A stretch of 64,000 nucleotides of DNA, from the NCBI GenBank assembly GCA_021773645.1, contig JAJFJU010000012.1, forward strand, positions 62,001 to 126,000, written 5' to 3'. Below the pieces are notes generated by a model. The model worked only from the letters and a program-made list of their open reading frames with translations. It was not told the DNA's origin and searched no databases. Origin of the DNA: Gammaproteobacteria bacterium. Its GTDB lineage: Bacteria > Pseudomonadota > Gammaproteobacteria > HK1. The position numbers and the translations under genes are program-made. This document shows, one piece after another, positions 35,590 through 44,078 of this stretch. How positions within the stretch are numbered: the first letter of the stretch is position 1; the number at the start of each line of letters is the position of its first letter.

Positions 35590-36171
35590 TTAGCCTGTTG
35601 TTTGGTTGGCCAGCAATTCCTGCTCACTGGCGATGAAGTTGCGGGTCAGTTCCGCTAAGGCGCGATAGAAGGGGAGTTCGGTTTCCTCGCAAACCTGTTC
35701 GCAAAAAGCAGGAATCCAGCGTCCAAGATGTTGCTTAAGAAACTCGCTTTGCAGCGTTTTTGTGCCCTCCCGGGCACAAAGATCGGCCATGAAATCCAGC
35801 TCTACGCTGAGGTGATCGGGTAAGTAAACGCTGTTGACGGGTAGAAAAAGATCCGCCGATTCCATGAAGCGGCGTACTTGATGGGTGGTGCTGCCGATCA
35901 ATTCGCTCCCATCGGACAGATACACCGACTCATGGGGAGAGATGTGTTTTCCGGGCCCGGCAAAGAGACGGGTATGCTCGACTGCAAGCGTCTCCAGGCG
36001 ATGTTCTCGTGGCAACCCGCTGAGCGTCTCCTGCAGGTCCATCCCGACGAGCGCCAATGCCTTGCTAAGGGGTGGTGTCTCCAGCTGTTGCAGGAAGGTG
36101 GCATCGGGTGCCTCGCGGTAACACCTTGCCAGCAGGCGGTATAGATTCCCCCGGGCTTCAGTCGCATCCAT
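35590..36171 (-). CDS. TorD/DmsD-family chaperone for the molybdoenzyme
   Basis: Cytoplasmic chaperone of 193 residues that protects the Tat signal of the catalytic subunit and helps cofactor loading. The all-helical fold shows ARGNLYRLLARCYREAP, LAVEHTRLFAGPGKHISPHESVYL (family motif) and DHLSVELDFMADLC. It is the last gene of the operon, 3 bp after the catalytic subunit. Its dedicated presence confirms that the upstream molybdoenzyme is folded before Tat export. Confidence 0.9.
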   Translation of the reverse strand: MDATEARGNLYRLLARCYREAPDATFLQQLETPPLSKALALVGMDLQETLSGLPREHRLETLAVEHTRLFAGPGKHISPHESVYLSDGSELIGSTTHQVRRFMESADLFLPVNSVYLPDHLSVELDFMADLCAREGTKTLQSEFLKQHLGRWIPAFCEQVCEETELPFYRALAELTRNFIASEQELLANQTTG

Positions 36172-36174
36172 AAG

Positions 36175-38691
36175 CTAGCGCTTACTCACTTGGACAACCG
36201 TATCCATCCAGCGTTGCTGGCCATTAATGGGATCGGCGCGATTGGGGATGATCCAGTTGGGGTGAGCGCCATTGTCAGTCCACCATTTCACCTCATCGGG
36301 AACTTCAGCGCTGCCAGTGGCCGCATGTTTTCCAGAGGCGTAGCGACCGTATTCCCAGTGCCCGCAGTGGAACGAGATGGCAATCACTCCGGGGGCCACC
36401 GCCGGGGTAACCTGTGCGCGGGTTTCCAGAACACCACGTTCCGAAGTGACGCGAATGGGATCGCCGTCGGAGACCCCTAAGCTGCGTGCACTTTCCGGGT
36501 TCAGCCAGGCTGGATTCTGGTGGTAGATCTCGCTTAGCCACTTGCAGTTCTGGGTGCGCGAGTGAACCTGTACGGCGACCTTGTAAGTGGTGAGCACCAG
36601 TTCATTATCTTTCATGGCCTGATGTTCCGGGATGGGTACATAGGTGGGCAGGGCTGGCAGTCCTTTTTCCTCCATGATCGTGGAGTAGAGCTCGAAGTAT
36701 CCAGACTTGTTTACCTTGTCGGGCTTGAAGCCAGAGTACACGGTATCTCCGATCTGCTGTCCCACGTAACCCTTGTAGGCGTTTTTGGTGTGGGTGTAGC
36801 CCTTGGAGCGGGCTTCATCCGCGCTCTTCGCCTTGGTTTTTTTCCAGTTCCAGTAGACCCCGGTTGCTGCATCGGAAACTACGCCATCGGCGCTTAGAGC
36901 CTCCGGTTTTACGACTTTCCGGTAAGAGTAGTACTTGGGTTTGGCTGCAGGGTCATGCCATACGCCGTGGGACTTCATGTACGCGAAGCCGCCCGCCTCC
37001 TTAACGCCGTGGGTCAGTTCGCAGGACTTGCGGACGAACTCTTCCTTGGAGTCGACGCCAAGCGGAAAGCCGAGCCGTTTGGCCAAGTCACAGCAGACAT
37101 CAGCGAAATCCCGTACTTCACCTGGTGGTGGTGTGACTGGCTGGCGAATGTAGTACTCGGCCACCTGATTGGGGGACACCATATCCTCCCAATCCCAGCG
37201 TTCCAAATAGGTGGCATCGGGCAGGATGAGATCGGCAAGTGCCGCCGATTCATCGTAAAAGGGCGTGATGCATACACTGTAGGGAATGAGCTTCTCATCC
37301 TTGAGGATCTCGATATTCTCCGCCACATCGCCGTTGGAATAGACCGGCTGGTAGCAGTACCACATGTAGATATCCGGTCGGCCATTTCGTCCATCCTTGA
37401 TCATCTTCAGGACCTGATGACTCAAGTGATGGGTGGGCAGTTTGGCCTGTCCAGGGAAGCCGTCGACGATCTTTAGCTTCTTTGCCTTGGGTTTTTTGCC
37501 CGGGAACTTCGGATATTTCCATTTCGGGCCTACCGCCTTGCAGCGGCCGCCCGGGTTGTCGATGTTGCCGGTCAGTGCCGCGAGCATCTGGATTGCCCGT
37601 TCCGTATCGTTGCCGTTGTAATGGGCAACGGCACCACGATAGCTGATGACCACTGCGGGATAGCTGCTGGCAAACTCTATGGCGATGGAGCGGATGGTCT
37701 CAGCGGGCACGCCGCTTATCTTTTCTGCCCACTCTGGCGTGTAGCTGGCGAGGTGGGTCTTAAGGGCGTCGAGTTTCTCTTTCTGGCTGGCCTGTGGTGC
37801 TGCAGTAAATTTGCAGAACTTCAGGAACTCTTCACCCTTGCCTCGATAGAGACCCTGTTCCACCACCACCTGACACATGGCCAGTGCCACCGCACCATCG
37901 GTGCCTGAGCGTACCGGTACCCATTGGTCCGATTTGGCCGCGGTGTTGGAGAGCCGCACATCGAAGGTGACCATTTTTACCCGCCGATCAGCGAGCGCAC
38001 GCACCAGACGATGGGCCACCGAGGTGTGATTGGTATGGGCTTCCAGGCAGTTGCTGCCAAAGTTCAGTACGTAACGGGTGTGGTCAAAATCCCAGTTGTC
38101 ATAGTGGCTGCCCCAGGTGAGCTCCTGGGCGGTCCACTTGCCGCCTTCACAAATACTGGTGTGGTTGCCGATGGTCTTGGTGCCGTAGCCGGCGAGGAAC
38201 ACGCTTTTGATGAGCTTGCTGGAACTTGCCTTCATGCGCCCGTAATGGAACATGAATTTTTCCGGATGGCCCGCTTCCCGCAATTTTCCGAGGCGGCCAG
38301 CGAGCTCGGTGAGGGCTTCATCCCAGCTGATGCGCTTCCATTGGCCGCTGCCGCGTTCTCCCACCCGCTTGAACGGGTAGAGGAGGCGATCCGGATCGTG
38401 AATCTGATTCACCCCACCCTGTGCTTTGGCGCAAAGCAGGCCTTCGGTACGGATAGAAGCGGGTTGGCCTCCGATCTTGGCCAGGCGGCCATTTTCCACA
38501 TAGCCAATGACTGGGCAGCGGGAGACGCACTGCCAGCAGGTGGTGGGTACTGCGGTGCGCTCGGCGCCGCTTAGTGGTGAAAAATCTTCACCACCCTTTT
38601 TCAATTCTGCCGCCGAGACCAGGGCGCCGCCAGTTAGGGAGGCCCCTGCTGCTGCCGCTCCGAGTTTGAGGAAATCTCGTCTCTGGGTCAT
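36175..38691 (-). CDS. Tat-exported molybdopterin oxidoreductase, catalytic subunit
   Basis: 838-residue enzyme of the DMSO-reductase superfamily. The Tat signal RRDFLKLG is followed by a [4Fe-4S] site at Cys 52, 55, 59 and 87 (C-x2-C-x3-C-x27-C). Cys 181 in HTSICEGGK is the probable molybdenum ligand, as in the polysulfide, thiosulfate, tetrathionate and arsenate reductase branch (Ser or Asp would mark other branches). The gene order, Fe-S, NrfD, catalytic, TorD, is less usual than catalytic-first. The substrate could be a sulfur oxyanion, polysulfide, arsenic or selenium compound; sequence does not decide. GGAGAAGG lies before the ATG. An FNR-type box heads the operon. Confidence 0.92.
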   Translation of the reverse strand: MTQRRDFLKLGAAAAGASLTGGALVSAAELKKGGEDFSPLSGAERTAVPTTCWQCVSRCPVIGYVENGRLAKIGGQPASIRTEGLLCAKAQGGVNQIHDPDRLLYPFKRVGERGSGQWKRISWDEALTELAGRLGKLREAGHPEKFMFHYGRMKASSSKLIKSVFLAGYGTKTIGNHTSICEGGKWTAQELTWGSHYDNWDFDHTRYVLNFGSNCLEAHTNHTSVAHRLVRALADRRVKMVTFDVRLSNTAAKSDQWVPVRSGTDGAVALAMCQVVVEQGLYRGKGEEFLKFCKFTAAPQASQKEKLDALKTHLASYTPEWAEKISGVPAETIRSIAIEFASSYPAVVISYRGAVAHYNGNDTERAIQMLAALTGNIDNPGGRCKAVGPKWKYPKFPGKKPKAKKLKIVDGFPGQAKLPTHHLSHQVLKMIKDGRNGRPDIYMWYCYQPVYSNGDVAENIEILKDEKLIPYSVCITPFYDESAALADLILPDATYLERWDWEDMVSPNQVAEYYIRQPVTPPPGEVRDFADVCCDLAKRLGFPLGVDSKEEFVRKSCELTHGVKEAGGFAYMKSHGVWHDPAAKPKYYSYRKVVKPEALSADGVVSDAATGVYWNWKKTKAKSADEARSKGYTHTKNAYKGYVGQQIGDTVYSGFKPDKVNKSGYFELYSTIMEEKGLPALPTYVPIPEHQAMKDNELVLTTYKVAVQVHSRTQNCKWLSEIYHQNPAWLNPESARSLGVSDGDPIRVTSERGVLETRAQVTPAVAPGVIAISFHCGHWEYGRYASGKHAATGSAEVPDEVKWWTDNGAHPNWIIPNRADPINGQQRWMDTVVQVSKR

Positions 38692-38700
38692 GACCTTCTC

Positions 38701-39714
38701 CTATATGCCCACGGGGCCGGTAATCTGGCCCGCCACTACCACCACGTAGCGCAACATGAAACCGCCTATCAGCACGATTACCGGTACCGCAAATTCAACT
38801 CCCAGCGGTACTGAAAAGTTCTGATGGAGGAGCAGCCTCTGTACCACGTAATAGAGTTCGATCAGGGCGGGCAACATTAGGCCGAGAAAGATCACCCAGA
38901 ACCAGAAAGCTCCCGCCAGGCTACCGCCGAATAGGATGACCGAAACCGCGTAGCGGACATCACCTACGGTCAGATAGGCGAATATCAGAAACAGGAAGAT
39001 GGCCGTCAGTTCCAGGCCGATGAGCAGGGTGTCGGAGGCGGCGAGTATGTAGCCGCTCTGGTGATACTGCCCTTCCACATCGAGATCGCTTGTGCGGCGG
39101 CTGCTTCCGGATGCTGCTGTTGCCTCCAGCTTGCGGATCTGAAATTTTCTGAACAGGGTGCGGGCAAGCATGATGGCGGCAACGCCGGTGGAGAGGGCGG
39201 AAAACAGGAAGATCATCGCCAGCACCGGAGAGTTCCAGAAGGGGCGCGAGGGCATCGCGCCGAGCAGTACACCGGTGTACATCGCCACACTAATTCCCAT
39301 GGGCACCCCGACCCAGGCACACGCCCTCCGCAGCACATCCCATCGATCCCCGGGGGCAACATCCGGCACCATGAAGGTATAGGCATAGACCAGGCTAAGT
39401 CCGATGAAGGCGCTCAGTAGCCAAGTGCCGACGGACATAGGCGACAGGTTGATGACGGTGTAGAGATTGAGAAATCTAAACCAGTGTCCAGCGTGGAAGG
39501 ACCCGAGTTCAAGGATAAGCAGGCCGCTGCCAAGCATGACGGGCAGCGGTGCGATGAGTGCACCATAGCGCGCCATGTCAAAGTGGCTGCCACCGAAATT
39601 TCCGCCACCACCACGCAGCAGTATCGATGCACTGACGGTAAGCGCGCCTGCGCCGACCCCGGCAAGAAACAGATAGGCAATGACGGGGAGGCCCCAGTTG
39701 AGTTCCATGATCAT
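38701..39714 (-). CDS. NrfD/PsrC-type membrane subunit
   Basis: Integral quinone-reactive subunit of 337 residues with eight or nine hydrophobic helices, starting WGLPVIAYLFLAGVGAGALTVSA, the NrfD family signature. It should anchor the Fe-S and molybdenum subunits on the periplasmic side and exchange electrons with the quinone pool. A polar loop of about 25 residues (EATAASGSSRRTSDLDVEG) lies in the middle. ATG at 39714 follows GGAG, and starts 3 bp after the Fe-S subunit stop. Confidence 0.93.
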   Translation of the reverse strand: MIMELNWGLPVIAYLFLAGVGAGALTVSASILLRGGGGNFGGSHFDMARYGALIAPLPVMLGSGLLILELGSFHAGHWFRFLNLYTVINLSPMSVGTWLLSAFIGLSLVYAYTFMVPDVAPGDRWDVLRRACAWVGVPMGISVAMYTGVLLGAMPSRPFWNSPVLAMIFLFSALSTGVAAIMLARTLFRKFQIRKLEATAASGSSRRTSDLDVEGQYHQSGYILAASDTLLIGLELTAIFLFLIFAYLTVGDVRYAVSVILFGGSLAGAFWFWVIFLGLMLPALIELYYVVQRLLLHQNFSVPLGVEFAVPVIVLIGGFMLRYVVVVAGQITGPVGI

Positions 39715-39716
39715 GG

Positions 39717-40457
39717 CTATCTCCGTTCTTTCTCTTTGCGGTGAGTGGTTACCCGTACATAGCTGCCCCGGCGGCGCTCATGTTCGTCGCTGTGATCCGC
39801 GGCGATGTAGTAGACATTGGGCTCGGTGCCCATACCGGGACGGAGTACGGAGACTGGATTGGTGGCAATTTTTTTCGAGATTTCGCTGTTCGGATCGTTG
39901 AGATCGCCAAAGATGCGTGCACGCCCGATGCAGGTCTCGACGCATGCTGGGGCGATACCCCGGCTGACCCGATGCAGGCAGAAGTCGCACTTGTCGGCAG
40001 CACCGGTGACCGGATTGATAAAGCGGGCATCGTAGGGGCAGGCCTGGACGCAGTATTTGCAGCCGATGCAGCGATCTGGATCGACCACCACAATGCCATC
40101 CTCTTCACGTTTGTAGGTGGCGCCGGTGGGGCACACGTCCACGCAGTTGGGATGGCGGCAGTGATTGCAAAGGCGGGGCAGGAAATTACGGCTGACGTTG
40201 GGATATTCGCCCTTTTCCACGTATTCCACCCAGGAACGGGTGTTACCGAGGGGAACGTCGAATTCCGCTTTGCAGGCAACGCTGCAGGCATGACAGCCGA
40301 TGCAGCGGCGGGTATCAATGAGCATGCCGTATTGCACTGGGCGGGTGGCCGCTGAGGCGGGTCTGACGGCTGCAGCAGCAGCCAACGTGGCGCTGGCACC
40401 AAGCCCTTTCAGGAAGGCTCGTCGGCTGTTTTGAGAGGGTGCTTTTGATTTGTCCAT
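39717..40457 (-). CDS. Four-cluster ferredoxin-like electron-transfer subunit
   Basis: 246-residue PsrB/DmsB-type subunit with four [4Fe-4S] sites: CIGCHACSVACK, CNHCRHPNCVDVCP, CIGCKYCVQACP and CDFC...CVETC. Unusually for this subunit, it has its own Tat signal, SRRAFLKGLGA, also seen in some PhsB/TtrB-like proteins. ATG at 40457 is preferred over the GTG at 40475 because GAGGAAGGA lies directly before it. It is the first gene of the operon and sits 68 bp from the FNR-type box. Confidence 0.94.
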   Translation of the reverse strand: MDKSKAPSQNSRRAFLKGLGASATLAAAAAVRPASAATRPVQYGMLIDTRRCIGCHACSVACKAEFDVPLGNTRSWVEYVEKGEYPNVSRNFLPRLCNHCRHPNCVDVCPTGATYKREEDGIVVVDPDRCIGCKYCVQACPYDARFINPVTGAADKCDFCLHRVSRGIAPACVETCIGRARIFGDLNDPNSEISKKIATNPVSVLRPGMGTEPNVYYIAADHSDEHERRRGSYVRVTTHRKEKERR

Positions 40458-40497
40458 CAGTCCTTCCTCATCCACTTCTTCTCCACGCTTATTCGTA

Positions 40498-40538
40498 ATC
40501 CTAGTTGGGCGTCAGCGAAAAAAGTTGATCTGGATCAA
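40498..40538 (-). promoter_or_regulatory. FNR/ANR-activated class II promoter of the molybdoenzyme operon
   Basis: TTGATCTGGATCAA at 40525-40538 is a perfect match to the FNR consensus TTGAT-N4-ATCAA. On the minus strand a -10-like TAGGAT lies at 40503-40498, implying a start near 40490. The box centre is then about 41 bases upstream, the spacing of a class II FNR-activated promoter. The Fe-S subunit ATG is about 33 bases further on. Anaerobic induction of the whole operon is the direct prediction. Confidence 0.85.
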
Positions 40539-40686
40539 CTAACGGTAAATTCTCCTTAAAAGAGCGTATTTACATGCGGTTAAGTTGTTTCGTCGGTGGG
40601 ATTTTCTGCATCGTTGGCAGCCGTTCTCATTTAACCTGTTCCCACTACGCGCTAAGCTGCTGCCGGATAACTGAAAGGAACCCGTG

Positions 40687-41994
40687 ATGGACGATTTTGG
40701 CTTGTTAACTTTGCTCGATAATCTGCGTGGTACGGCCACGACATGGTTGCGCGAAGACGTGCTGGTAATGGGCAATTTGCTGCAGGTGGGTTACTTGCTG
40801 GTGAGCGCCGTATTAGCGATACCCTTAGGCAAACGGCTGGGCACTTTTTTGGAAGGCATCTGTGCCCGCTATCCCATGTCCGGTCGCATGGCGGTGTTGC
40901 GTGCACGCCTGCGGGGCTTGTCCTGGGCACTGGTGGTGCTGGTTTTCCTGTGGTCGGCAGCGGCCATTGCCGCGCGCGTCGGCTGGCCCTATCCCTTGCT
41001 GCGTATGGCCATGAGTCTGACCAATGCCTGGGTGATTATTCAACTAGCCTCGGCGCTTATCATGAGTCCGCTGTGGTCGCGCAGTATTGCCTGGATTGCG
41101 TGGAGCGCTGCTGCCATAGCGACCCTGGGATTAATGGACGCTACGCTGGGTTTGCTTGACGGCCTTGCCATTACTTATGGCGAGACCCGCATCACCATGC
41201 TGGGCGCGCTGAAGGCCACGCTCGCTATCGGCCTGTTCTTGTGGATAGCCACGGTGCTCGCACAGTTGTTGGAAAAACGCATCGAGCGCTCTCCCCATCT
41301 CTCGCCCTCGCTACGTGTGCTCTACGGAAAACTCACGCGCATTTTGTTGATTGCGATAGCGGTGGTGGTGGCGCTGGAGAGTGTTGGCATCGACCTCACT
41401 GCCTTCGCGGTCTTTGGTGGGGCACTGGGTGTTGGTATTGGTTTTGGTCTGCAGAAGATCATTGCCAACTTCATTAGCGGCATTATTTTGCTGCTGGATC
41501 GCTCCATCAAACCGGGCGATGTCATCAGCCTTGATCAGACCTATGGTTGGGTGGAACGCCTTGCTGCTCGTTACACCACGGTACGTACCCGCGACGGCAT
41601 TGAACATCTGATTCCCAATGAGGAGCTGATCACCCAGCGGGTAGAAAACTGGACTCATTCGGACATGAACGTGCGCCTGCGGGTCCCGTTGGAGGTGGCC
41701 TACAAGACCGATGTGCCTCTGGCCATGGAGCTTTGCCAAGCGGCGGCATCCAGCGTAGAGCGAGTGCTTAAGACCCCGGGTCCGCAATGCCTGATGGCGG
41801 GCTTTGCTGAGAATGGAGTAAAGCTTGAGCTTCGCCTATGGATCAAGGATCCGGACGCAGGCCGGGGCAGCCTGCGTAGCGCCGTCTATCTGGCTATCTG
41901 GGAGCGCTTTCGTGAGGCCGAAATCGAGATCCCCTATCCGCAACGGGATCTGCATATCCGCACTACGGATCTGCCGCTGGTGGACAGTCCCTAG
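40687..41994 (+). CDS. MscS-family mechanosensitive channel
   Basis: Inner-membrane channel of 435 residues. Five or more hydrophobic helices precede the pore helix and MscS core: AFAVFGGALGVGIGFGLQKIIANFISGIILLLDRSIKPGD is the conserved pore-lining and beta-domain entry. A cytoplasmic cage domain follows (VRTRDGIEHLIPNEELI). ATG at 40687 has AAGGA 7 bases upstream. It opens on membrane tension to release solutes. Its TAG stop overlaps the TAG of the convergent MFS gene within CTAG. Confidence 0.92.
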   Translation: MDDFGLLTLLDNLRGTATTWLREDVLVMGNLLQVGYLLVSAVLAIPLGKRLGTFLEGICARYPMSGRMAVLRARLRGLSWALVVLVFLWSAAAIAARVGWPYPLLRMAMSLTNAWVIIQLASALIMSPLWSRSIAWIAWSAAAIATLGLMDATLGLLDGLAITYGETRITMLGALKATLAIGLFLWIATVLAQLLEKRIERSPHLSPSLRVLYGKLTRILLIAIAVVVALESVGIDLTAFAVFGGALGVGIGFGLQKIIANFISGIILLLDRSIKPGDVISLDQTYGWVERLAARYTTVRTRDGIEHLIPNEELITQRVENWTHSDMNVRLRVPLEVAYKTDVPLAMELCQAAASSVERVLKTPGPQCLMAGFAENGVKLELRLWIKDPDAGRGSLRSAVYLAIWERFREAEIEIPYPQRDLHIRTTDLPLVDSP

Positions 41995-43256
41995 GAATCT
42001 GCCTTTTGCTGGGCCGCAGGCAGTGTTTCGTACATGCGTACGGCAACGATGAGGCCAGACACAAAGGTCAGTATGCCAATGGCACCCACCGCCGAAAGCA
42101 GGCCAAAGGCATCGGCCAGCAGCCCAGCCATCAGTCCGCCCACCGCATAGCCACCATCACGCCAGAGCCGGTAAACACCAATGGCAGAGCCACGCCATTC
42201 CGGGTGAGCGACGTCACCGATGGTGGCGAGCAGAGTTGGATAGACCATGGCGGTGCCCAAACCAAGCAACACCGAGCCCAATAGCCAGATACTAAAGCTG
42301 CTGCCGACGACAAAGCAGGCGATACCCCCGGCCTGCACCCACATCCCCCAGGCAATGAGCCATTTGCGTCCCCAACGATCGCTTAGCGCGCCGGTAGCCA
42401 GCTGGCCGAGTCCCCAGACTCCGGGATAGGTGGCGGCGATAATGGCGATGCGGTTAAGTGGCAATCCCCCCGATGCCAGCAGGATCGGTATGATTCCCCA
42501 CACGGTGGCGTCATTGAGATTATTCACTAGCCCTGCCTGGCTAGCGGAGGACAATGCGCGGTCCTTGAAGCTGGTCAGCACGAAGATCTTCTTGAAGGGC
42601 ATTTCCGCCTCGTGCGCGTGGTTTTCCGTATTCGCCGCCTCGTGCTTTACGTGCGCATGGGTATCGCGTACGAAAAAGATCGACATCAGCAGACCGAGGG
42701 AGACGAAGGCCACGCCAGGATAGAAGGGCACCGGGCGCATGCCATAGTGGGTGGCAAGATAGCCGGTGGCGAGTGCTGCGAGGGAGACCGCCAGATAGCC
42801 GGAGGCCTCGTTAAGCCCCATGGCCGTACCGCGTTGTTTCGGTCCCACCAGATCTACCTTCATGATCACTGTGGTGGACCAGCACAGACCCTGATTTACC
42901 CCGAGTAACACGTTAGCGAATACCACCCAGCTCCAGGTTGGTGCAAACATCAGCAAAAAGGGCACGGGCAGGCCAAACAGCCAGCCGACGATGAGTATGC
43001 GCTTGCGCCCCAAGCGATCCGAGAGCTGGCCGGCGAACAGATTGGCAATGGCCTTGACGATGCCAAAGCTGATGAGAAAGGACAGTATTACCGACTTGCT
43101 GATGACGCCAAACTCAGATTCTGCCAGCAGCGGAAGTATGGTGCGTTCGAGCCCGATGGTGGCACCAACAAAGCCATTGATCAGTACCAGCAGTGCAAAT
43201 TGCCGCCAGTTGGCTTTTAGCCCCAGGGTAACGGTTTCGGTGGGTTGATTGGCCAT
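41991..43256 (-). CDS. Major facilitator superfamily transporter
   Basis: About 421 residues, twelve predicted helices, with the MFS loop motif GQLSDRLGRKRILIVGWLFG between helices 2 and 3 and its repeat GALSDRWGRKWLIAWG. A His-rich cytoplasmic loop (HAHVKHEAANTENHAHEAEM) could bind metal. ATG at 43256 is preferred over upstream in-frame starts, because it lies 2 bp after the regulator stop. Its partnership with an ArsR-rhodanese regulator suggests export of a sulfur or metal compound; the substrate is unknown. Confidence 0.88.
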   Translation of the reverse strand: MANQPTETVTLGLKANWRQFALLVLINGFVGATIGLERTILPLLAESEFGVISKSVILSFLISFGIVKAIANLFAGQLSDRLGRKRILIVGWLFGLPVPFLLMFAPTWSWVVFANVLLGVNQGLCWSTTVIMKVDLVGPKQRGTAMGLNEASGYLAVSLAALATGYLATHYGMRPVPFYPGVAFVSLGLLMSIFFVRDTHAHVKHEAANTENHAHEAEMPFKKIFVLTSFKDRALSSASQAGLVNNLNDATVWGIIPILLASGGLPLNRIAIIAATYPGVWGLGQLATGALSDRWGRKWLIAWGMWVQAGGIACFVVGSSFSIWLLGSVLLGLGTAMVYPTLLATIGDVAHPEWRGSAIGVYRLWRDGGYAVGGLMAGLLADAFGLLSAVGAIGILTFVSGLIVAVRMYETLPAAQQKADS

Positions 43257-43258
43257 GG

Positions 43259-43984
43259 TCAGGCGTCCTCGTAATGAGTGTTTGGATAGATGCTCGCGGT
43301 TGCCAAAAGGTGTTCCACAGATTTGGGTTTGGCCACCGGAAAGCCTTTCGCCCGCCAATCGGGCAGGCCGAGGGCAAGGCGTCGGGCGCGGTAACCCGCG
43401 TGGCGTAACTGGCGCACGGCATCGGTGGCGAACAGACAGTAGGGTCCCCGGCAGTAGGCAATGATTTCTTGATTGCGGGGCAATTCGTCGAGGTGCTGCT
43501 GTAACTCGTCTGGTGGCACCGACAGGGCGCCGGGTATATGTCCTGCGGCGTATTCTGCTGACGGGCGGACATCCAGCAGAATGACTTCATTGTCGCGCAG
43601 TCTGGTTTGCAACTCCTGGGCAGAGATTCCCTCCAGATTTTCCGGGGATTCATGGTAGCTGCGGGTGATCTGCTCGATTTCGGTGAGGCGTTTTTGTGCC
43701 AGTGCCTCGAGATCACGGAACAGCCGGAATACATCCTGATCGGCAAGGCGATAATAAACCTGCTGGCCATCCTTGCGGCTATCCACCAGGCGCGCACGCC
43801 GCAGCACTTGCAGATGGGCACTGGCATTGCCAATGGTGAGCTCGGTTTCCCGTGCTACCGCCTCTACCGGCCGTTCGCCCTGAGCAAGCAGGTCGAGAAT
43901 TTCCAGACGCTTGGCGCTGGCAAAGGCCTTGCCGACGCGGGCAAATTGCTGGTACAGAGAATCTTTGTATGAGCGATGATCCAT
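43259..43984 (-). CDS. ArsR-family regulator fused to a rhodanese domain
   Basis: 241 residues: an N-terminal ArsR-type winged helix (about 10-100, LTIGNASAHLQVLRRARLV as recognition region) and a C-terminal rhodanese domain (about 120-220) with active-site Cys in YCRGPYCLFATDAV. The DNA-binding part has no cysteine, so sensing may rest on persulfidation or thiol chemistry in the rhodanese domain. It is followed immediately by the MFS gene, so it probably regulates both genes through the operator upstream. Confidence 0.92.
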   Translation of the reverse strand: MDHRSYKDSLYQQFARVGKAFASAKRLEILDLLAQGERPVEAVARETELTIGNASAHLQVLRRARLVDSRKDGQQVYYRLADQDVFRLFRDLEALAQKRLTEIEQITRSYHESPENLEGISAQELQTRLRDNEVILLDVRPSAEYAAGHIPGALSVPPDELQQHLDELPRNQEIIAYCRGPYCLFATDAVRQLRHAGYRARRLALGLPDWRAKGFPVAKPKSVEHLLATASIYPNTHYEDA

Positions 43985-43995
43985 GGTTATCTACT

Positions 43996-44015
43996 ATTCT
44001 ATAGAGTATTAGAAT
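43996..44015. promoter_or_regulatory. Candidate ArsR operator
   Basis: ATTCTA and TAGAAT are a perfect 6-bp inverted repeat with an 8-base AT-rich spacer, 12 bases upstream of the regulator ATG. ArsR proteins usually bind such AT-rich palindromes over their own promoter. Assignment is by position and symmetry. Confidence 0.5.
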
Positions 44016-44078
44016 GTGCAAGTCATCTTGATGGGTGTCGTATAATCCAGAGTTCTGTTGGGATGGATAAATGAGCCT

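Noticed and set aside
37924-38574. 216-codon open frame on the plus strand
   Set aside because: It is antisense to the molybdoenzyme catalytic gene, whose motifs are intact on the other strand.
36175-38691. Direct naming of the molybdoenzyme as arsenate reductase or arsenite oxidase
   Set aside because: The active-site neighbourhood HYGRMKASSSK does not clearly match what I recall of ArrA or ArxA, and no ars genes are near.
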